From Bacillota bacterium (GTDB taxonomy: Bacteria > Bacillota > Clostridia > Christensenellales > SZUA-584): DNA of 64,000 nt. Below the pieces are notes generated by a model. The model was not told where the DNA came from and made no database searches. It was given only the letters and a program-made list of their open reading frames with translations. Of this stretch, positions 9,098 to 18,384 are shown in pieces. The stretch spans positions 1 to 64,000 of the forward strand of contig JAEWBO010000027.1 of assembly GCA_023391105.1 (NCBI GenBank). The letters are read 5' to 3'. Each line of letters opens with the position of its first letter. Position 1 is the stretch's first letter. The translations under genes and the position numbers were made by a program.

Positions 9098-10459
9098 ATG
9101 AAAACAAAAAAAGCGTTATTTTTGTTGTTAGCTGTAATGATGACGGTTTTCTTGGTAGCATGTGGAGCTCCGGCACAGCCAGAGCAGCCAGAAACAACGC
9201 CCTCAGCAGAAGACACAGAAAGTATTCAGCCAGACGACGCATCAGTTGAGCCTCAGACACCTGTGGATATTGAGTTCTGGACATTTCAGGACTTGCATGT
9301 TGCATTCTATGAAAAGATGGAAGCCAAATGGAATGAAGAGAATCCCAACGAACCGATCAACTTAATTCCAACTGTATATCCGTTTGACGATATGCATAAC
9401 AAGCTGCTTATTGCTTTACAATCGGGCGTGGGTGCACCGGATCTCGTCGATATCGAGTTGGGCAAATATGCCAACTATCTACAAGGTGACATCCAACTGG
9501 TTCCTATTAATGACATCGTTGAACCGGAGCTGGACAATATTGTTAAAGCCAGAGTTGATATTTATTCTAAAGACGGTAACTATTACGGCATATGCTTCCA
9601 TGTTGGTGCGGCTGTTATGTATTACAATACGGAGCTTTGCGACGAAGCGGGCGTTGATTGGAAAAGCATCACGACATGGGATCAGTACTATGAAGCGGGT
9701 AAAAAACTCAAAGCCGCTTTACCGGATAAATACTGGGCATCTGTAGAATCCGGCGACGTTTGGCATATGTGGCCGATGATTTCCTCTCAGGGCGGCGATA
9801 TGCTGGCTAAAGACGGTACACCGAGCATCAATTCCCCGCAAATGGTAAAGGCGCTTGAATACAACCGTAAACTGATTGACGAAGGAATCGCCACAATCGC
9901 GCCAGGAAACTACCATCATTCGGAAGAATTCTATGCCATGATGAACAGCGGCGCTATCGGTTCCATCGTGATGCCCATGTGGTACATGGATCGCTTTACC
10001 GACCATATGCCAGACCTTTCCCAGAAAATTGCGATTGCCAAACTTCCCGTATGGGAAGCCGGTCAGCCGGCCTCTGTTGGTATGGGCGGCACGGGTACGT
10101 CTATTACCGCGCAGTGCGAGAATCCTGACCTTGTGAAGAAATTCCTTGCATTCGCGAAGCTTTCTGAAGAAGGCAACATCGAAATCTGGAACACACTGGG
10201 CTTCGATCCCATCCGCACTGGGGTATGGTCTTTGCCTGAGATGATGAATTCGGAGAACAAATTTACAGAGTACTATGTAACCAATCCGTTTGAAGTTCTC
10301 AACTCGATTAAGGACGAGATTCTCTCGGTTAATGTCTCGGAAGCGCTTCCTGCAACTTTGGATGCTATGAAGAACTCGGTGCTTACCAGGGCTTACACAG
10401 AAAAGAATATCGATATTTCGAGTATGCTGGCCGAAGAACAAGCCAAAATCCAATATTAG
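9098..10459 (+). CDS. araN: arabino-oligosaccharide ABC transporter, substrate-binding lipoprotein
   Basis: 453 residues with a lipoprotein signal (MKTKKALFLLL..., lipobox LVAC, Cys22), an acidic/proline linker, then a family 1 extracellular binding-protein fold. The segment IEFWTFQDLHVAFYEKM, the phrase ALQSGVGAPDLVDIE and the HVGAAVMYYNTE motif match AraN-type proteins as I remember them. Chosen start: the ATG at 9098 with GAGAGG upstream; the longer in-frame ORF adds 17 residues without a ribosome site. It lies between abfA and the permease genes, so it very likely binds arabino-oligosaccharides. Confidence 0.9.
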   Translation: MKTKKALFLLLAVMMTVFLVACGAPAQPEQPETTPSAEDTESIQPDDASVEPQTPVDIEFWTFQDLHVAFYEKMEAKWNEENPNEPINLIPTVYPFDDMHNKLLIALQSGVGAPDLVDIELGKYANYLQGDIQLVPINDIVEPELDNIVKARVDIYSKDGNYYGICFHVGAAVMYYNTELCDEAGVDWKSITTWDQYYEAGKKLKAALPDKYWASVESGDVWHMWPMISSQGGDMLAKDGTPSINSPQMVKALEYNRKLIDEGIATIAPGNYHHSEEFYAMMNSGAIGSIVMPMWYMDRFTDHMPDLSQKIAIAKLPVWEAGQPASVGMGGTGTSITAQCENPDLVKKFLAFAKLSEEGNIEIWNTLGFDPIRTGVWSLPEMMNSENKFTEYYVTNPFEVLNSIKDEILSVNVSEALPATLDAMKNSVLTRAYTEKNIDISSMLAEEQAKIQY

Positions 10460-10485
10460 AGTTTCCTGCCTGTCATCGTGACAAC

Positions 10486-10516
10486 ACCGAAAGCGCCGCA
10501 AAGCGGCGCTTTCGGT
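10486..10516 (+). terminator. strong intra-operon hairpin between binding protein and permeases
   Basis: A perfect 14-bp stem starting ACCGAAAGCGCCGC with a 3-nt AAA loop. No T-run follows (CAATATTTG). It therefore looks like an attenuating or mRNA-stabilising hairpin that lets the binding protein be made in excess over the permeases, as in other sugar ABC operons, rather than a full terminator. Confidence 0.6.
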
Positions 10517-10571
10517 CAATATTTGTATGGTACACTGCACGTCACTTTTATAATAAGGGGGTAAGCGAGAA

Positions 10572-11480
10572 ATGAACGTCAAAAGATGGTTTAAGTCATT
10601 GCCATATTCGCAAAAACTAGCGCCCTATATTTTTATTTCTCCGTTTATTATCGTGTTCTTATTGTTTTTTGTTTATCCGGTTATTTCTACAATCATCATG
10701 AGTTTTCAAAAGGTTGTGCCCGGCCAGACAACATTTGTAGGATTTGATAATTATAAAAATCTACTGAATAGCGACTTTTTAAAAGCTATAACCAACAGTG
10801 TTATATACACAGTCATCACGATTGCGGTATTGTTACCGGTTCCGTTGATACTCGCGGTTTTTTTGAACAGCAAGCAAATGGTGGCGAAGAATTTTTTCCG
10901 CTCAGTATTCTTTCTGCCAGCGCTGGTTTCAGTAGTTGTAGCAGGCTTCACTTTTAGGTTGATTTTCGGTGAAATGCCTACTGCGCTGTTAAACGATATT
11001 ATATCCAATTTCGGAGCAGACCCCATAAAATGGATAGGTGGCCCGGCGCAATGGACGACTTTTTTTGCGTTGCTCATGCTTTGCTGCTGGCGTTGGATGG
11101 GCGTGAATATCATGTATTACTTATCGGGCCTGCAAGGTATCCCGGATGAACTTTACGAATCGGCGTCCATTGACGGTGCCGGACCGCTGCAAAAGCTCAG
11201 GCACATCACGATTCCGCTTTTGAAACCCGTCTCAGTATACGTTCTGACAATCAGCATTTACGGTGGTATGGCTATGTTTTTGGAAAGCTTCATGCTGTTC
11301 AATGGCAATCGATCCCCGGGCGGCGCGGGGCTTACAATCGTCGGGTATCTCTATCGCCTTGGATGGGAACAGGCCAATATCGGGTATGGTTCCGCGATTG
11401 GACTGACCATGCTGGCGATTACGCTCGGCATCAATGTAATTTTGCTGAAATATGCGGGTTTGTTTAAGAAGGGGGATTAA
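10572..11480 (+). CDS. araP: sugar ABC transporter permease, MalF/AraP type
   Basis: 302 residues with six membrane spans. The EAA loop that contacts the ATPase is ELYESASIDGAGPLQKLRHI near 195-215, followed by TIPLLKP. The N-terminus YIFISPFIIVFLLFFVYPV is typical of MalF-type sugar permeases. GGGG lies upstream of the ATG. It forms the membrane channel with the following permease, whose start overlaps by position within two bases of this stop. Confidence 0.9.
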   Translation: MNVKRWFKSLPYSQKLAPYIFISPFIIVFLLFFVYPVISTIIMSFQKVVPGQTTFVGFDNYKNLLNSDFLKAITNSVIYTVITIAVLLPVPLILAVFLNSKQMVAKNFFRSVFFLPALVSVVVAGFTFRLIFGEMPTALLNDIISNFGADPIKWIGGPAQWTTFFALLMLCCWRWMGVNIMYYLSGLQGIPDELYESASIDGAGPLQKLRHITIPLLKPVSVYVLTISIYGGMAMFLESFMLFNGNRSPGGAGLTIVGYLYRLGWEQANIGYGSAIGLTMLAITLGINVILLKYAGLFKKGD

Positions 11481-11481
11481 T

Positions 11482-12336
11482 ATGAAAGGAAAAACAAGGA
11501 GGCGCTCAAAATTCACACCACAGTCAGCCGTGATGCTTATTCTTTTTATTGTCATGGCAGTTGTGACACTCACGCCTTTTATCAGTATATTTTTAGCATC
11601 TCTAAGACCCGGGCAGGAAATAATGCGGCAAGGTATAGGGCTTAATATCGATACATCGATTATGTCCTTTAAAAACTATACCTTCTTATTTTCCGAGGAA
11701 ACGCCATATTTCACATGGTTTAAAAACAGCATAGTCATGACAGCGGTACAAACTGTATTGACGCTGATGGTCAGCGCTTTTGTTGGCTATGGTTTTGCTA
11801 TGTACGATTTTAAATTTAAAAATTTGCTTTTTATGTGTGTTTTGATTATTATGATGATACCAATGGAAATTATCATGTTGCCGCTCTTTCAGTTGATTAT
11901 TAAGCTTGGGTTAATCGACAGTATGTGGGGGGTTATTTTACCGTTTGTGGCAGGGCCGTTACCGATATTTTTCTTCCGACAGTATTTAAGTGGAATGCCA
12001 AAAGAATTTTTGGATGCGGCGCGAGTAGACGGTTGCAGCGAATATGGAATATTCGCTCGGATTATATTTCCGATGATGAAACCTGCGTTTGCAGCTATGG
12101 GCATTTTTGTGGGAATGAACAGCTGGAACAATTTTTTATGGCCGATGATTGTTTTGAATTCGAGTGATAAGCTTACGCTGACAATAGGCTTAAATACATT
12201 AATTACGCCATACGGGAATAATTACGACGTATTGTTAGCCGGAGCCGTGTTTTCCGTGATCCCGGTTGTCATTTTATTCTTGATATTCCAAAAGTACTTT
12301 ATTGCTGGAATGACAGCTGGCGGCGTAAAAGGATAA
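11482..12336 (+). CDS. araQ: sugar ABC transporter permease, MalG/AraQ type
   Basis: 284 residues, six spans, with EAA motif EFLDAARVDGCSEYGIFARI near 187-206 and a short basic N-terminus. The ATG at 11482 has AAGGGGG upstream and directly follows the previous stop. The operon encodes no ATPase; systems of this class usually borrow a general MsmX-type ATPase encoded elsewhere, so full transport depends on a gene outside the window. Confidence 0.9.
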   Translation: MKGKTRRRSKFTPQSAVMLILFIVMAVVTLTPFISIFLASLRPGQEIMRQGIGLNIDTSIMSFKNYTFLFSEETPYFTWFKNSIVMTAVQTVLTLMVSAFVGYGFAMYDFKFKNLLFMCVLIIMMIPMEIIMLPLFQLIIKLGLIDSMWGVILPFVAGPLPIFFFRQYLSGMPKEFLDAARVDGCSEYGIFARIIFPMMKPAFAAMGIFVGMNSWNNFLWPMIVLNSSDKLTLTIGLNTLITPYGNNYDVLLAGAVFSVIPVVILFLIFQKYFIAGMTAGGVKG

Positions 12337-12352
12337 GAAGTGAGGAGTTCAT

Positions 12353-13279
12353 ATGCTGATTTCCCCGATACCGGAAAATGTAGCGTTTTTCGAAGCGCTC
12401 GCAAGTCGCGTGCGGCTTGAAATCATACACCTGCTGGCGGTAGAAGAGTTAAATATCAAGCAAATTGCCAACAAAATCGGTATCAGCAGCCCGATTATGA
12501 TAAAGCATATTAAAAAGCTTGAAGATGCTGGCATTGTGACGACCCGGATGGAAAAAAGAAACGGCTCCATGAGCAAAATTTGCACCCTGGTTTTCGCGGA
12601 ATATCGGTTTATGTTGGATTATCGCAGACGTGGGTTACCGATGGTTAATTCATATTCAATCCCTGTTGGGTGTTATTGTTTAATTGATGCCACGCCAACA
12701 TGTGGTCTCGCAACAGAGAGAGGTGTTATCGGTTCCCGTGACGACCCGCAGGTTTTTTGGGAAACTGAGCGCGTTAACGCGCAGCTTTTGTGGTTAACGC
12801 AAGGATATGTGGAATATAGGTGCCCGAATTATCTTTCGCCTGAGCAAAAGATAGTGGAAATTGAGTTGTCCTTTGAAATTGCTTCTGAGGCGCCGGATTT
12901 TGCGGACGATTGGCCATCCGATATCACGTTTTATTTTAACGGGACAAAGCTATTTACATGGACCAGCCCCGGCGATTACGGTGTGAAGCGCGGCAAACTG
13001 ACACCGGAATGGTGGCCATCCAATCAATACGGGTTATTAAAGACATTGCATATCGCACAGGACGGGGTTAGCATGGACGGCCAAAAAGTCTCAGATGTAA
13101 ATTTGGAGCAGCTTTTGACCAACGACAACCAGTATTGGAGCATTCGTTTTGAAGTTGCCAAAGATGCAAAAAACGTAGGCGGCTTAACGCTGTTCGGCAA
13201 AAAGTTCGGGAATCATGAGCAGGATATTATGGTGCGTACATTTTTTGAAAAAGCAGAAAGGGAAGCAAAACAGGAATAA
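12353..13279 (+). CDS. ArsR-type winged-helix transcriptional regulator with C-terminal sensor domain
   Basis: 308 residues. Residues 1-90 form a winged helix-turn-helix of ArsR type (FFEALASRVRLEIIHLL, then IKQIANKIGISSPIMIKHIKKLEDAGIV). The remaining 210 residues are a beta-rich domain of unknown fold (LTPEWWPSNQYGLLKTL, IRFEVAKDAKNVGGLTLFG) that may bind a sugar. It is the last gene of the arabinan operon, 17 nt after araQ, and is probably its local regulator. The metal-binding ELCVCDL motif of metal-sensing ArsR proteins is absent. Confidence 0.8.
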   Translation: MLISPIPENVAFFEALASRVRLEIIHLLAVEELNIKQIANKIGISSPIMIKHIKKLEDAGIVTTRMEKRNGSMSKICTLVFAEYRFMLDYRRRGLPMVNSYSIPVGCYCLIDATPTCGLATERGVIGSRDDPQVFWETERVNAQLLWLTQGYVEYRCPNYLSPEQKIVEIELSFEIASEAPDFADDWPSDITFYFNGTKLFTWTSPGDYGVKRGKLTPEWWPSNQYGLLKTLHIAQDGVSMDGQKVSDVNLEQLLTNDNQYWSIRFEVAKDAKNVGGLTLFGKKFGNHEQDIMVRTFFEKAEREAKQE

Positions 13280-13301
13280 AATAAACGACAAGTTGAACTA
13301 G

Positions 13302-13329
13302 CAATAAGGTGCCAATTTTCGCATAAGCT
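13302..13329 (+). promoter_or_regulatory. possible sporulation-sigma promoter of sigK
   Basis: CATAAGCT (13322-13329) resembles the CATA-containing -10 of sigma-E/sigma-K promoters, with a poor -35 (GCAATAA) 14 nt upstream. Its position 30 nt before the sigK start and the biology favour it, but the match is weak. Confidence 0.25.
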
Positions 13330-13358
13330 TTATAAGGCTAAAGACGGAGGCACCTTTT

Positions 13359-14051
13359 ATGTTTGATTTTCTAAGTATCATTAAAGACCTGCTTTTGTTG
13401 GCAGGTTATCTGTCCGGAAAAACGTTTCCCAAGCCGCTGGATAAGGAAGAGGAAGCAAAATACCTTAAAGCCAGTGCACAAGGGGATGAGGCCGCGAGGC
13501 ATAAGCTTGTGGAACACAATCTGCGTCTCGTGGCTCACATTGTTAAAAAGTATCAGAATACGGCGCTATCCAACGACGACCTGATCTCGATTGGCACGAT
13601 CGGCCTGATTAAAGCCGTCAACTCCTTTTTGCCCAAGAAAGGCACACAGCTTGCCACATACGCCGCCAAATGTATAGAGAACGAAGTCCTCATGGCCTTA
13701 AGATCAAGCAAAAAGATAAAGTGCGAGGTATCTCTTAGTGACCCCATCGGTGTGGATAAAGAGGGTAACGAGATTTCACTCATCGATATTCTTGGTACAC
13801 GCGAGGATCTGGTGGCAGAGCAGGCCGAGCTCGCGATACAGACAGGCAAGCTGTATGGCTTGCTTGGCAAGTGCCTGACGCGGCGCGAAAAGACCGTGAT
13901 TGAGATGCGCTATGGACTCGGTGGCACGCGGCCGCAGACGCAGCGTGAGATCGCGTACAAGACGGGTATATCGCGTTCCTATGTATCGCGCATTGAAAGC
14001 AAAGCCATCGCCAAGCTCGCCGCAGAGCTTTCTAAAAACTCTGGACTTTGA
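13359..14051 (+). CDS. sigK: RNA polymerase sporulation sigma factor sigma-K
   Basis: 230 residues. The hydrophobic N-terminus FLSIIKDLLLLAGYLSG (about 4-20) is the pro-sequence removed by SpoIVFB. Region 2 reads HNLRLVAHIVKKY, DLISIGTIGLIKAV and YAAKCIENEVLM; region 4 reads RREKTVIEMRYGL and TQREIAYKTGISRSYVSRIESKA. It directs late mother-cell transcription. The gene is uninterrupted, so there is no skin element here. GGAGG 8 nt before ATG. The related sigE lies at 24290 but is preceded by spoIIGA; the absence of spoIIGA here and the pro-sequence favour sigK. Confidence 0.93.
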   Translation: MFDFLSIIKDLLLLAGYLSGKTFPKPLDKEEEAKYLKASAQGDEAARHKLVEHNLRLVAHIVKKYQNTALSNDDLISIGTIGLIKAVNSFLPKKGTQLATYAAKCIENEVLMALRSSKKIKCEVSLSDPIGVDKEGNEISLIDILGTREDLVAEQAELAIQTGKLYGLLGKCLTRREKTVIEMRYGLGGTRPQTQREIAYKTGISRSYVSRIESKAIAKLAAELSKNSGL

Positions 14052-14076
14052 GGAAGGCATTGAGTAATATGGTCGT

Positions 14077-14934
14077 ATGATATTTTTTGGGCCTGCGGGC
14101 AACTCGGACAGCTTTTATGAGCAAGGTCATAAGAACACATATGAAGCGTTTGAATGGCTTTACAATATGGGGCTGAATGCTTTTGAATATTCGTTCGGGC
14201 ACGGTGCGCGCATCGGGCAGGCGGCCTCGGAGAAAATCGGCGAGAAAGCCGCTTTGTATGGCGTGATATTAAGCGTGCACGCGCCTTATTACATCAACCT
14301 TGCGACGGAAGATCCGCAAAAACAGGAGGGCAACGCTCGTTACTTTCTGCAGTCGGTCACAGCCGCACGCTGGATGGGGGCACGGCGCGTTGTGTTCCAT
14401 ACGGGTTCACTTGGTAGGCTCAAATGTGAAGAAGCTTTTGCGCGCGCTAAAAACGCTTTGGAAGACATATTGGAAGGTCTCGAATCGGCGGGGCTTTTCG
14501 ACGTGCAAATATGTCCCGAAACGATGGGCAGAATAAAACAGATCGGTGACATGGATGAGGTAATCGAGCTGTGCAGGCTGGATGAGAGGCTCGTGCCAGC
14601 GATCGACTTTGGGCATTTGCACGCACGCGGACACGGCGCACTCAAAACAGAAGCGGATTTTGCCGCAGTTCTGGACAAGCTGGAATCTGGCCTTGGCGGG
14701 GAGCGTGCGAAGAGGTTTCATGTGCATTTTTCGCGTATTGAGTATACGGCGGCGGGAGAGAAGATGCACCGCACGTTTGCGGACACCCAATACGGACCGG
14801 ATTTCGCGCCGCTAGCGTCGCAGATTGTAAAGCGTGGCTTGGAGCCTACGCTGATATGTGAATCACGCGGAACGATGGCTGAAGATGCGGTGGAGATGAA
14901 GAGGCTGTATATGGAGGCAAGAGCAAAGGGATGA
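14077..14934 (+). CDS. nfo: endonuclease IV (AP endonuclease)
   Basis: 285 residues, the expected length. The trinuclear zinc ligands are recognisable: HAPYYIN, VVFHTGS, CPETMG, PAIDFGHLHARG, FHVHFS and LICESRG. It cleaves abasic sites in DNA. It follows sigK by 25 nt and overlaps the next gene by 4 nt (ATGA). In spore formers Nfo protects spore DNA, and its position behind sigK may give it sporulation expression (inference). Confidence 0.93.
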   Translation: MIFFGPAGNSDSFYEQGHKNTYEAFEWLYNMGLNAFEYSFGHGARIGQAASEKIGEKAALYGVILSVHAPYYINLATEDPQKQEGNARYFLQSVTAARWMGARRVVFHTGSLGRLKCEEAFARAKNALEDILEGLESAGLFDVQICPETMGRIKQIGDMDEVIELCRLDERLVPAIDFGHLHARGHGALKTEADFAAVLDKLESGLGGERAKRFHVHFSRIEYTAAGEKMHRTFADTQYGPDFAPLASQIVKRGLEPTLICESRGTMAEDAVEMKRLYMEARAKG

Positions 14935-15986
14935 GAATTAAAGCGCTTCGGGAAGCCATGATAAAAGAAGGCGTGGATGCTGCGCTTATTATAACGGATG
15001 AGAACATTCGGTACTATTCGGGATTTTCGGGCTCCGGCAGTGAGCTGCTGATTACACTCAATGAAAAGTATCTGTTTACTGATTTTCGATACACGGAGCA
15101 GGCCGAAGCTGAAACGGATTTTGCGGTATTAGAAACCAAAGGCCCTGCGCGTCATACGGCCATTTTCGAGCATGCGAAGAAAAGCGGCAAAACAATAGGG
15201 ATCGATCTGTCGGGTGTGTCATTTACGGCGTACAAGGCTTTCTTGCAGCATATCGACGAGACTGACATCGTGGATATCTCGGATACTATTGAAGCACAGC
15301 GCACCGTCAAAGACGAAGCGGAGCTCGCACTCATCGCCAAGGGTGCGCATCATAACGACGGGCTGTTTTCTCATCTTTGCAAGCTCATTCGCCCCGGCAT
15401 GACCGAGACGGATATTAAGGCCGAGATCGTCTACTACATGAACAGAAACGGTGCGGAAACCGCGTTTGCGCCCATTGTGGCGTCGGGGCCGAATTCGAGC
15501 CTGCCGCATGCGACACCCACCAATCGCAAGATCGCTGCGGGCGATTTCGTTACGATGGATTATGGCTGCCGGTTTGGCGGCTATTGCTCGGATTTTACGC
15601 GTACCGTGGGCATATTTGATATAGACAAAGAACAGCAAAAAGTATATGATATAGTGAAGTGCGCGGGTGATATCGCGCTTGAGATGCTTAAAGAGGGCAT
15701 CGCAGCGCGCGAAGCGGATGCGGCAGCGCGAGGCTATATTTCGCAGCATGGATATGCGGACGCCTTCGGCCACGGCCTTGGCCACGGCGTGGGGCTCTTC
15801 ATACACGAAGCGCCGTCCCTTAACGAGGTATCGCAAGCTATTCTTGCAGACGGCATGGTCGTCACGGTAGAACCGGGTATTTACTTAAAAGGCCGGTTCG
15901 GTGTGCGCATTGAAGACTTATGTGTCATTAAAGACGGCGGCAGTGTCAATTTGACGACAGCGCCGCGTGATCTGATAATCCTATAA
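14931..15986 (+). CDS. Xaa-Pro aminopeptidase/dipeptidase, M24 family
   Basis: 351 residues: creatinase-like N-terminal domain (1-125) and a pita-bread catalytic domain. The five dinuclear metal ligands are visible in VTMDYG, CSDFTRT, GHGLGHGVG, VEPGIY and RIEDL. A cytosolic peptidase of this type is commonly encoded directly upstream of efp in Bacillota, exactly as here, with 18 bp between them. Confidence 0.93.
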   Translation: MRIKALREAMIKEGVDAALIITDENIRYYSGFSGSGSELLITLNEKYLFTDFRYTEQAEAETDFAVLETKGPARHTAIFEHAKKSGKTIGIDLSGVSFTAYKAFLQHIDETDIVDISDTIEAQRTVKDEAELALIAKGAHHNDGLFSHLCKLIRPGMTETDIKAEIVYYMNRNGAETAFAPIVASGPNSSLPHATPTNRKIAAGDFVTMDYGCRFGGYCSDFTRTVGIFDIDKEQQKVYDIVKCAGDIALEMLKEGIAAREADAAARGYISQHGYADAFGHGLGHGVGLFIHEAPSLNEVSQAILADGMVVTVEPGIYLKGRFGVRIEDLCVIKDGGSVNLTTAPRDLIIL

Positions 15987-16004
15987 TTTGCTTGGAGGTT
16001 TAGC

Positions 16005-16562
16005 ATGGTTTCAGCCGGAGATTTCAGAAAGGGTCTGACAATAGAGATTGACGGTCAGGTCTGGGTTATTGTTGATTTTCAACACGTTAAGCCCGGAAAG
16101 GGCGCCGCGTTCGTGCGCACCAAGATCAAAAACGTCATGACCGGGAGCGTGTTGGAGAAAACATTCAACCCGTCCGAAAAGTTCCCCAAAGCGCATGTGG
16201 AAACAAAAACGATGGAATATCTCTACAGCGACGGTGAGCTGTATTATTTCATGGACAATGAATCATATGAGCAGCTGCCCCTTAACCACACACAGGTGGA
16301 GGACGCGCTCAACTATATCAAAGAGAATATGCCTGTCACGATCAAGTTCTTCAAGGGTGTGGCATTCTCGGTGGAGCCGCCGAACTTTGTGGAGCTCGAG
16401 ATTGCCGAAACAGACCCTGGGTTTAAGGGCGACACAGCCACCTCGGGCAACAAGCCTGCGATCCTCGAAACAGGCGCGAAAATCATGGTGCCGCTGTTTG
16501 TGAATCAGGGCGACAAGATCCGCGTGGATACCCGTACCGGCGAGTACATGGAACGCGCGTAA
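16005..16562 (+). CDS. efp: translation elongation factor P
   Basis: 185 residues with the three EF-P domains. The tip loop KPGKGAAF carries Lys32, the residue that is modified in many bacteria. The C-terminus GDKIRVDTRTGEYMERA is the family signature. It relieves ribosome stalling at polyproline. GGAGG precedes the ATG, and a strong terminator follows. Confidence 0.97.
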   Translation: MVSAGDFRKGLTIEIDGQVWVIVDFQHVKPGKGAAFVRTKIKNVMTGSVLEKTFNPSEKFPKAHVETKTMEYLYSDGELYYFMDNESYEQLPLNHTQVEDALNYIKENMPVTIKFFKGVAFSVEPPNFVELEIAETDPGFKGDTATSGNKPAILETGAKIMVPLFVNQGDKIRVDTRTGEYMERA

Positions 16563-16576
16563 AGGACAAGCACATA

Positions 16577-16604
16577 AAAAGGCGGCTTCAAGGCCGCCTT
16601 TTTC
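16577..16604 (+). terminator. Rho-independent terminator after efp
   Basis: Stem AAGGCGGC/GCCGCCTT with a run of A before and T after (16575-16604). The A-run lets it serve the convergent lipoprotein gene on the minus strand as well. Confidence 0.9.
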
Positions 16605-16623
16605 GCGCTCTCAAGCTTTATTA

Positions 16624-17988
16624 TTAATACCCCAGCTCCTGGTTTATCACACTGCCGTCAACGGCGTTGACTGTCAGGAAGCTAAGATTTTCAACAGTTT
16701 GTGCGTCGCTTTCCCAATCGCCGATGAAATCCCACACCGGCATATATGCATACTCGTTTTCTTTCATGCGCACACGCATCAAACCGAGCACAGCCCGCTT
16801 GATCGTAATACCGCTCTTATCAGCGGAGGTTACAGACCATGTTTTCTCAAAAAACATCTGTTTTCTGAAAATATCCTTGATTTCTTCGAAATCTTGAAGC
16901 TTCACATTTTCGTTTAGGGTTTCTCCAATAGTACAGGGATTCTGCCATTCTAGTCTTAATACCCCGCTGTCGTCTACGAGAACCTCGATCAGTTCATTGT
17001 GCCATACACGGTCATATGTGGCACCGTTATCATCGGTGGATATGCCGTTGGTGTACTCGGCGTATGTGACAGGTATGCCTTGAACAACCCTGCTGAAATA
17101 GAATATATAGCATTTCTTTCGGCTTGGGTCGGACACTGTGTCGGAAAATGCCGACAAGCGAAAACCATAATCATCAACTCCTGCTTGGGCATATACCAGA
17201 GTCACCTCGCCTACGCCCATCTTTTTCAGTATATCCTGCGCTGTTTTGAGCGCGTCCTTTTTTGAGACATTTAATCCGACAAGCGTTTCTGTCGCTTCAT
17301 AAGGGTCGTAAAAGGTGCGATGGTTATTATAACGAATAAATGTTAATCCGGAAAAGAGACAATCATCGGATACATCCACGCAAAATTTTGCCGGTGTTGA
17401 GTCACCAAGGTCGGCTTGCACATATATGGATCGGCTGACCTCGGCGTTGGGGTCTGGATTTGTTTTAAATTTCAGTGTCGATTGCTCTCGTTCCGGCTCT
17501 TTTTCGGGAGCTTTATTATATTGCTCTTGATAATCCTTTAGTTCAGCTTCTAAAAATCCTAGATCAAATCTATCATCTGTTTCTGCTTTCTCAATTTGCT
17601 GGTTGACCCATATAATATCCTGTTCAATATCAGCTTTCGATCGGACATTATCCGCTTCATAGATCGGCTGCCCCTGCATGAAAACATCCACCGCTTTTTG
17701 CGCGTCCTGCTCAGTAAATCCATACGGCGTCACCTTTATGACAGGCCATGAGGCCACATCAGGTATTTCAACAGTGGCATCGATCACGACTTTCACGCCG
17801 TCCTGCTCTAGCGTTTCCTGCCAGATGTCCTCTGTCTCATTCGATGAAGCGGGATTGGCCGTTTGCATGATTTGCTGGTCGAGGTCGTTTTTTTGCACGA
17901 CAGCGGATTTCTCGGGTGTGGACTGGCAGCCTGCCAGCAGCGCGCATACAATTAACAATATAACTGTTTTCAAATATTTAAGCATCAT
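16624..17988 (-). CDS. putative lipoprotein, paralogue of the gene at position 1
   Basis: 454 residues beginning with a lipoprotein signal (MMLKYLKTVILLIVCALLAGC, lipid-anchored Cys21). No enzyme motif is recognised. There is a charged helical segment around 120-175 (EQQIEKAETDDRFDLGFLEAELKDY region) and a C-terminal domain shared with the truncated gene at 1-398. It resembles uncharacterised clostridial lipoproteins (possibly DUF6034). It is convergent with efp and stands alone on its strand, with an AT-rich upstream region. Confidence 0.75.
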   Translation of the reverse strand: MMLKYLKTVILLIVCALLAGCQSTPEKSAVVQKNDLDQQIMQTANPASSNETEDIWQETLEQDGVKVVIDATVEIPDVASWPVIKVTPYGFTEQDAQKAVDVFMQGQPIYEADNVRSKADIEQDIIWVNQQIEKAETDDRFDLGFLEAELKDYQEQYNKAPEKEPEREQSTLKFKTNPDPNAEVSRSIYVQADLGDSTPAKFCVDVSDDCLFSGLTFIRYNNHRTFYDPYEATETLVGLNVSKKDALKTAQDILKKMGVGEVTLVYAQAGVDDYGFRLSAFSDTVSDPSRKKCYIFYFSRVVQGIPVTYAEYTNGISTDDNGATYDRVWHNELIEVLVDDSGVLRLEWQNPCTIGETLNENVKLQDFEEIKDIFRKQMFFEKTWSVTSADKSGITIKRAVLGLMRVRMKENEYAYMPVWDFIGDWESDAQTVENLSFLTVNAVDGSVINQELGY

Positions 17989-18189
17989 AACCCCTTGATA
18001 TTAATTACACCTGCCACAAATATGGATAAATATACTATATATCATACATGGTAATAGATATAACAATAAAATACAAACAATTCTATGTTTAATAGGTCAA
18101 TTCAATATAAAAGAAATGTATTAATATAACACTTGCTATTTTGTGACTTGGGTGGCTTAATGAAACTATATAGGTGGAGGAATACATTC

Positions 18190-18378
18190 ATGACTGTAAT
18201 TACAAAACGCGGACGCGTTTATAAGCTGGTCGGTACTTGGGACAGCGATTTGGTGTTCGCGCCGGACGACGGACTCGACGATCAGGTGATGATCTATTCC
18301 AAGGACGAGGTCAAAGAGCTGCTGAAGCAAGGCAGGCTCTGCGACGTGACGACCGGACAAGCCGCATATCCCAGTTAA
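18190..18378 (+). CDS. small conserved-looking hypothetical protein (62 aa)
   Basis: Starts at the ATG at 18190 with GGTGGAGG at 18173-18180; the longer in-frame ORF lacks a ribosome site. The 62 residues (MTVITKRGRVYKLVGTWD...) are mixed alpha/beta with a KDEVKELLKQGRL helix near the C-terminus. No family recognised. The clear ribosome site and codon pattern support a real gene. Confidence 0.6.
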   Translation: MTVITKRGRVYKLVGTWDSDLVFAPDDGLDDQVMIYSKDEVKELLKQGRLCDVTTGQAAYPS

Positions 18379-18384
18379 GTCGGT

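Noticed and set aside
9719..10582. 287-codon ORF on the minus strand across araN
   Set aside because: Antisense shadow of a confidently identified binding-protein gene, with no ribosome site and no family resemblance.
13359..14051. sigK interrupted by a skin element
   Set aside because: The gene is continuous, with pro-sequence, region 2 and region 4 in one frame.
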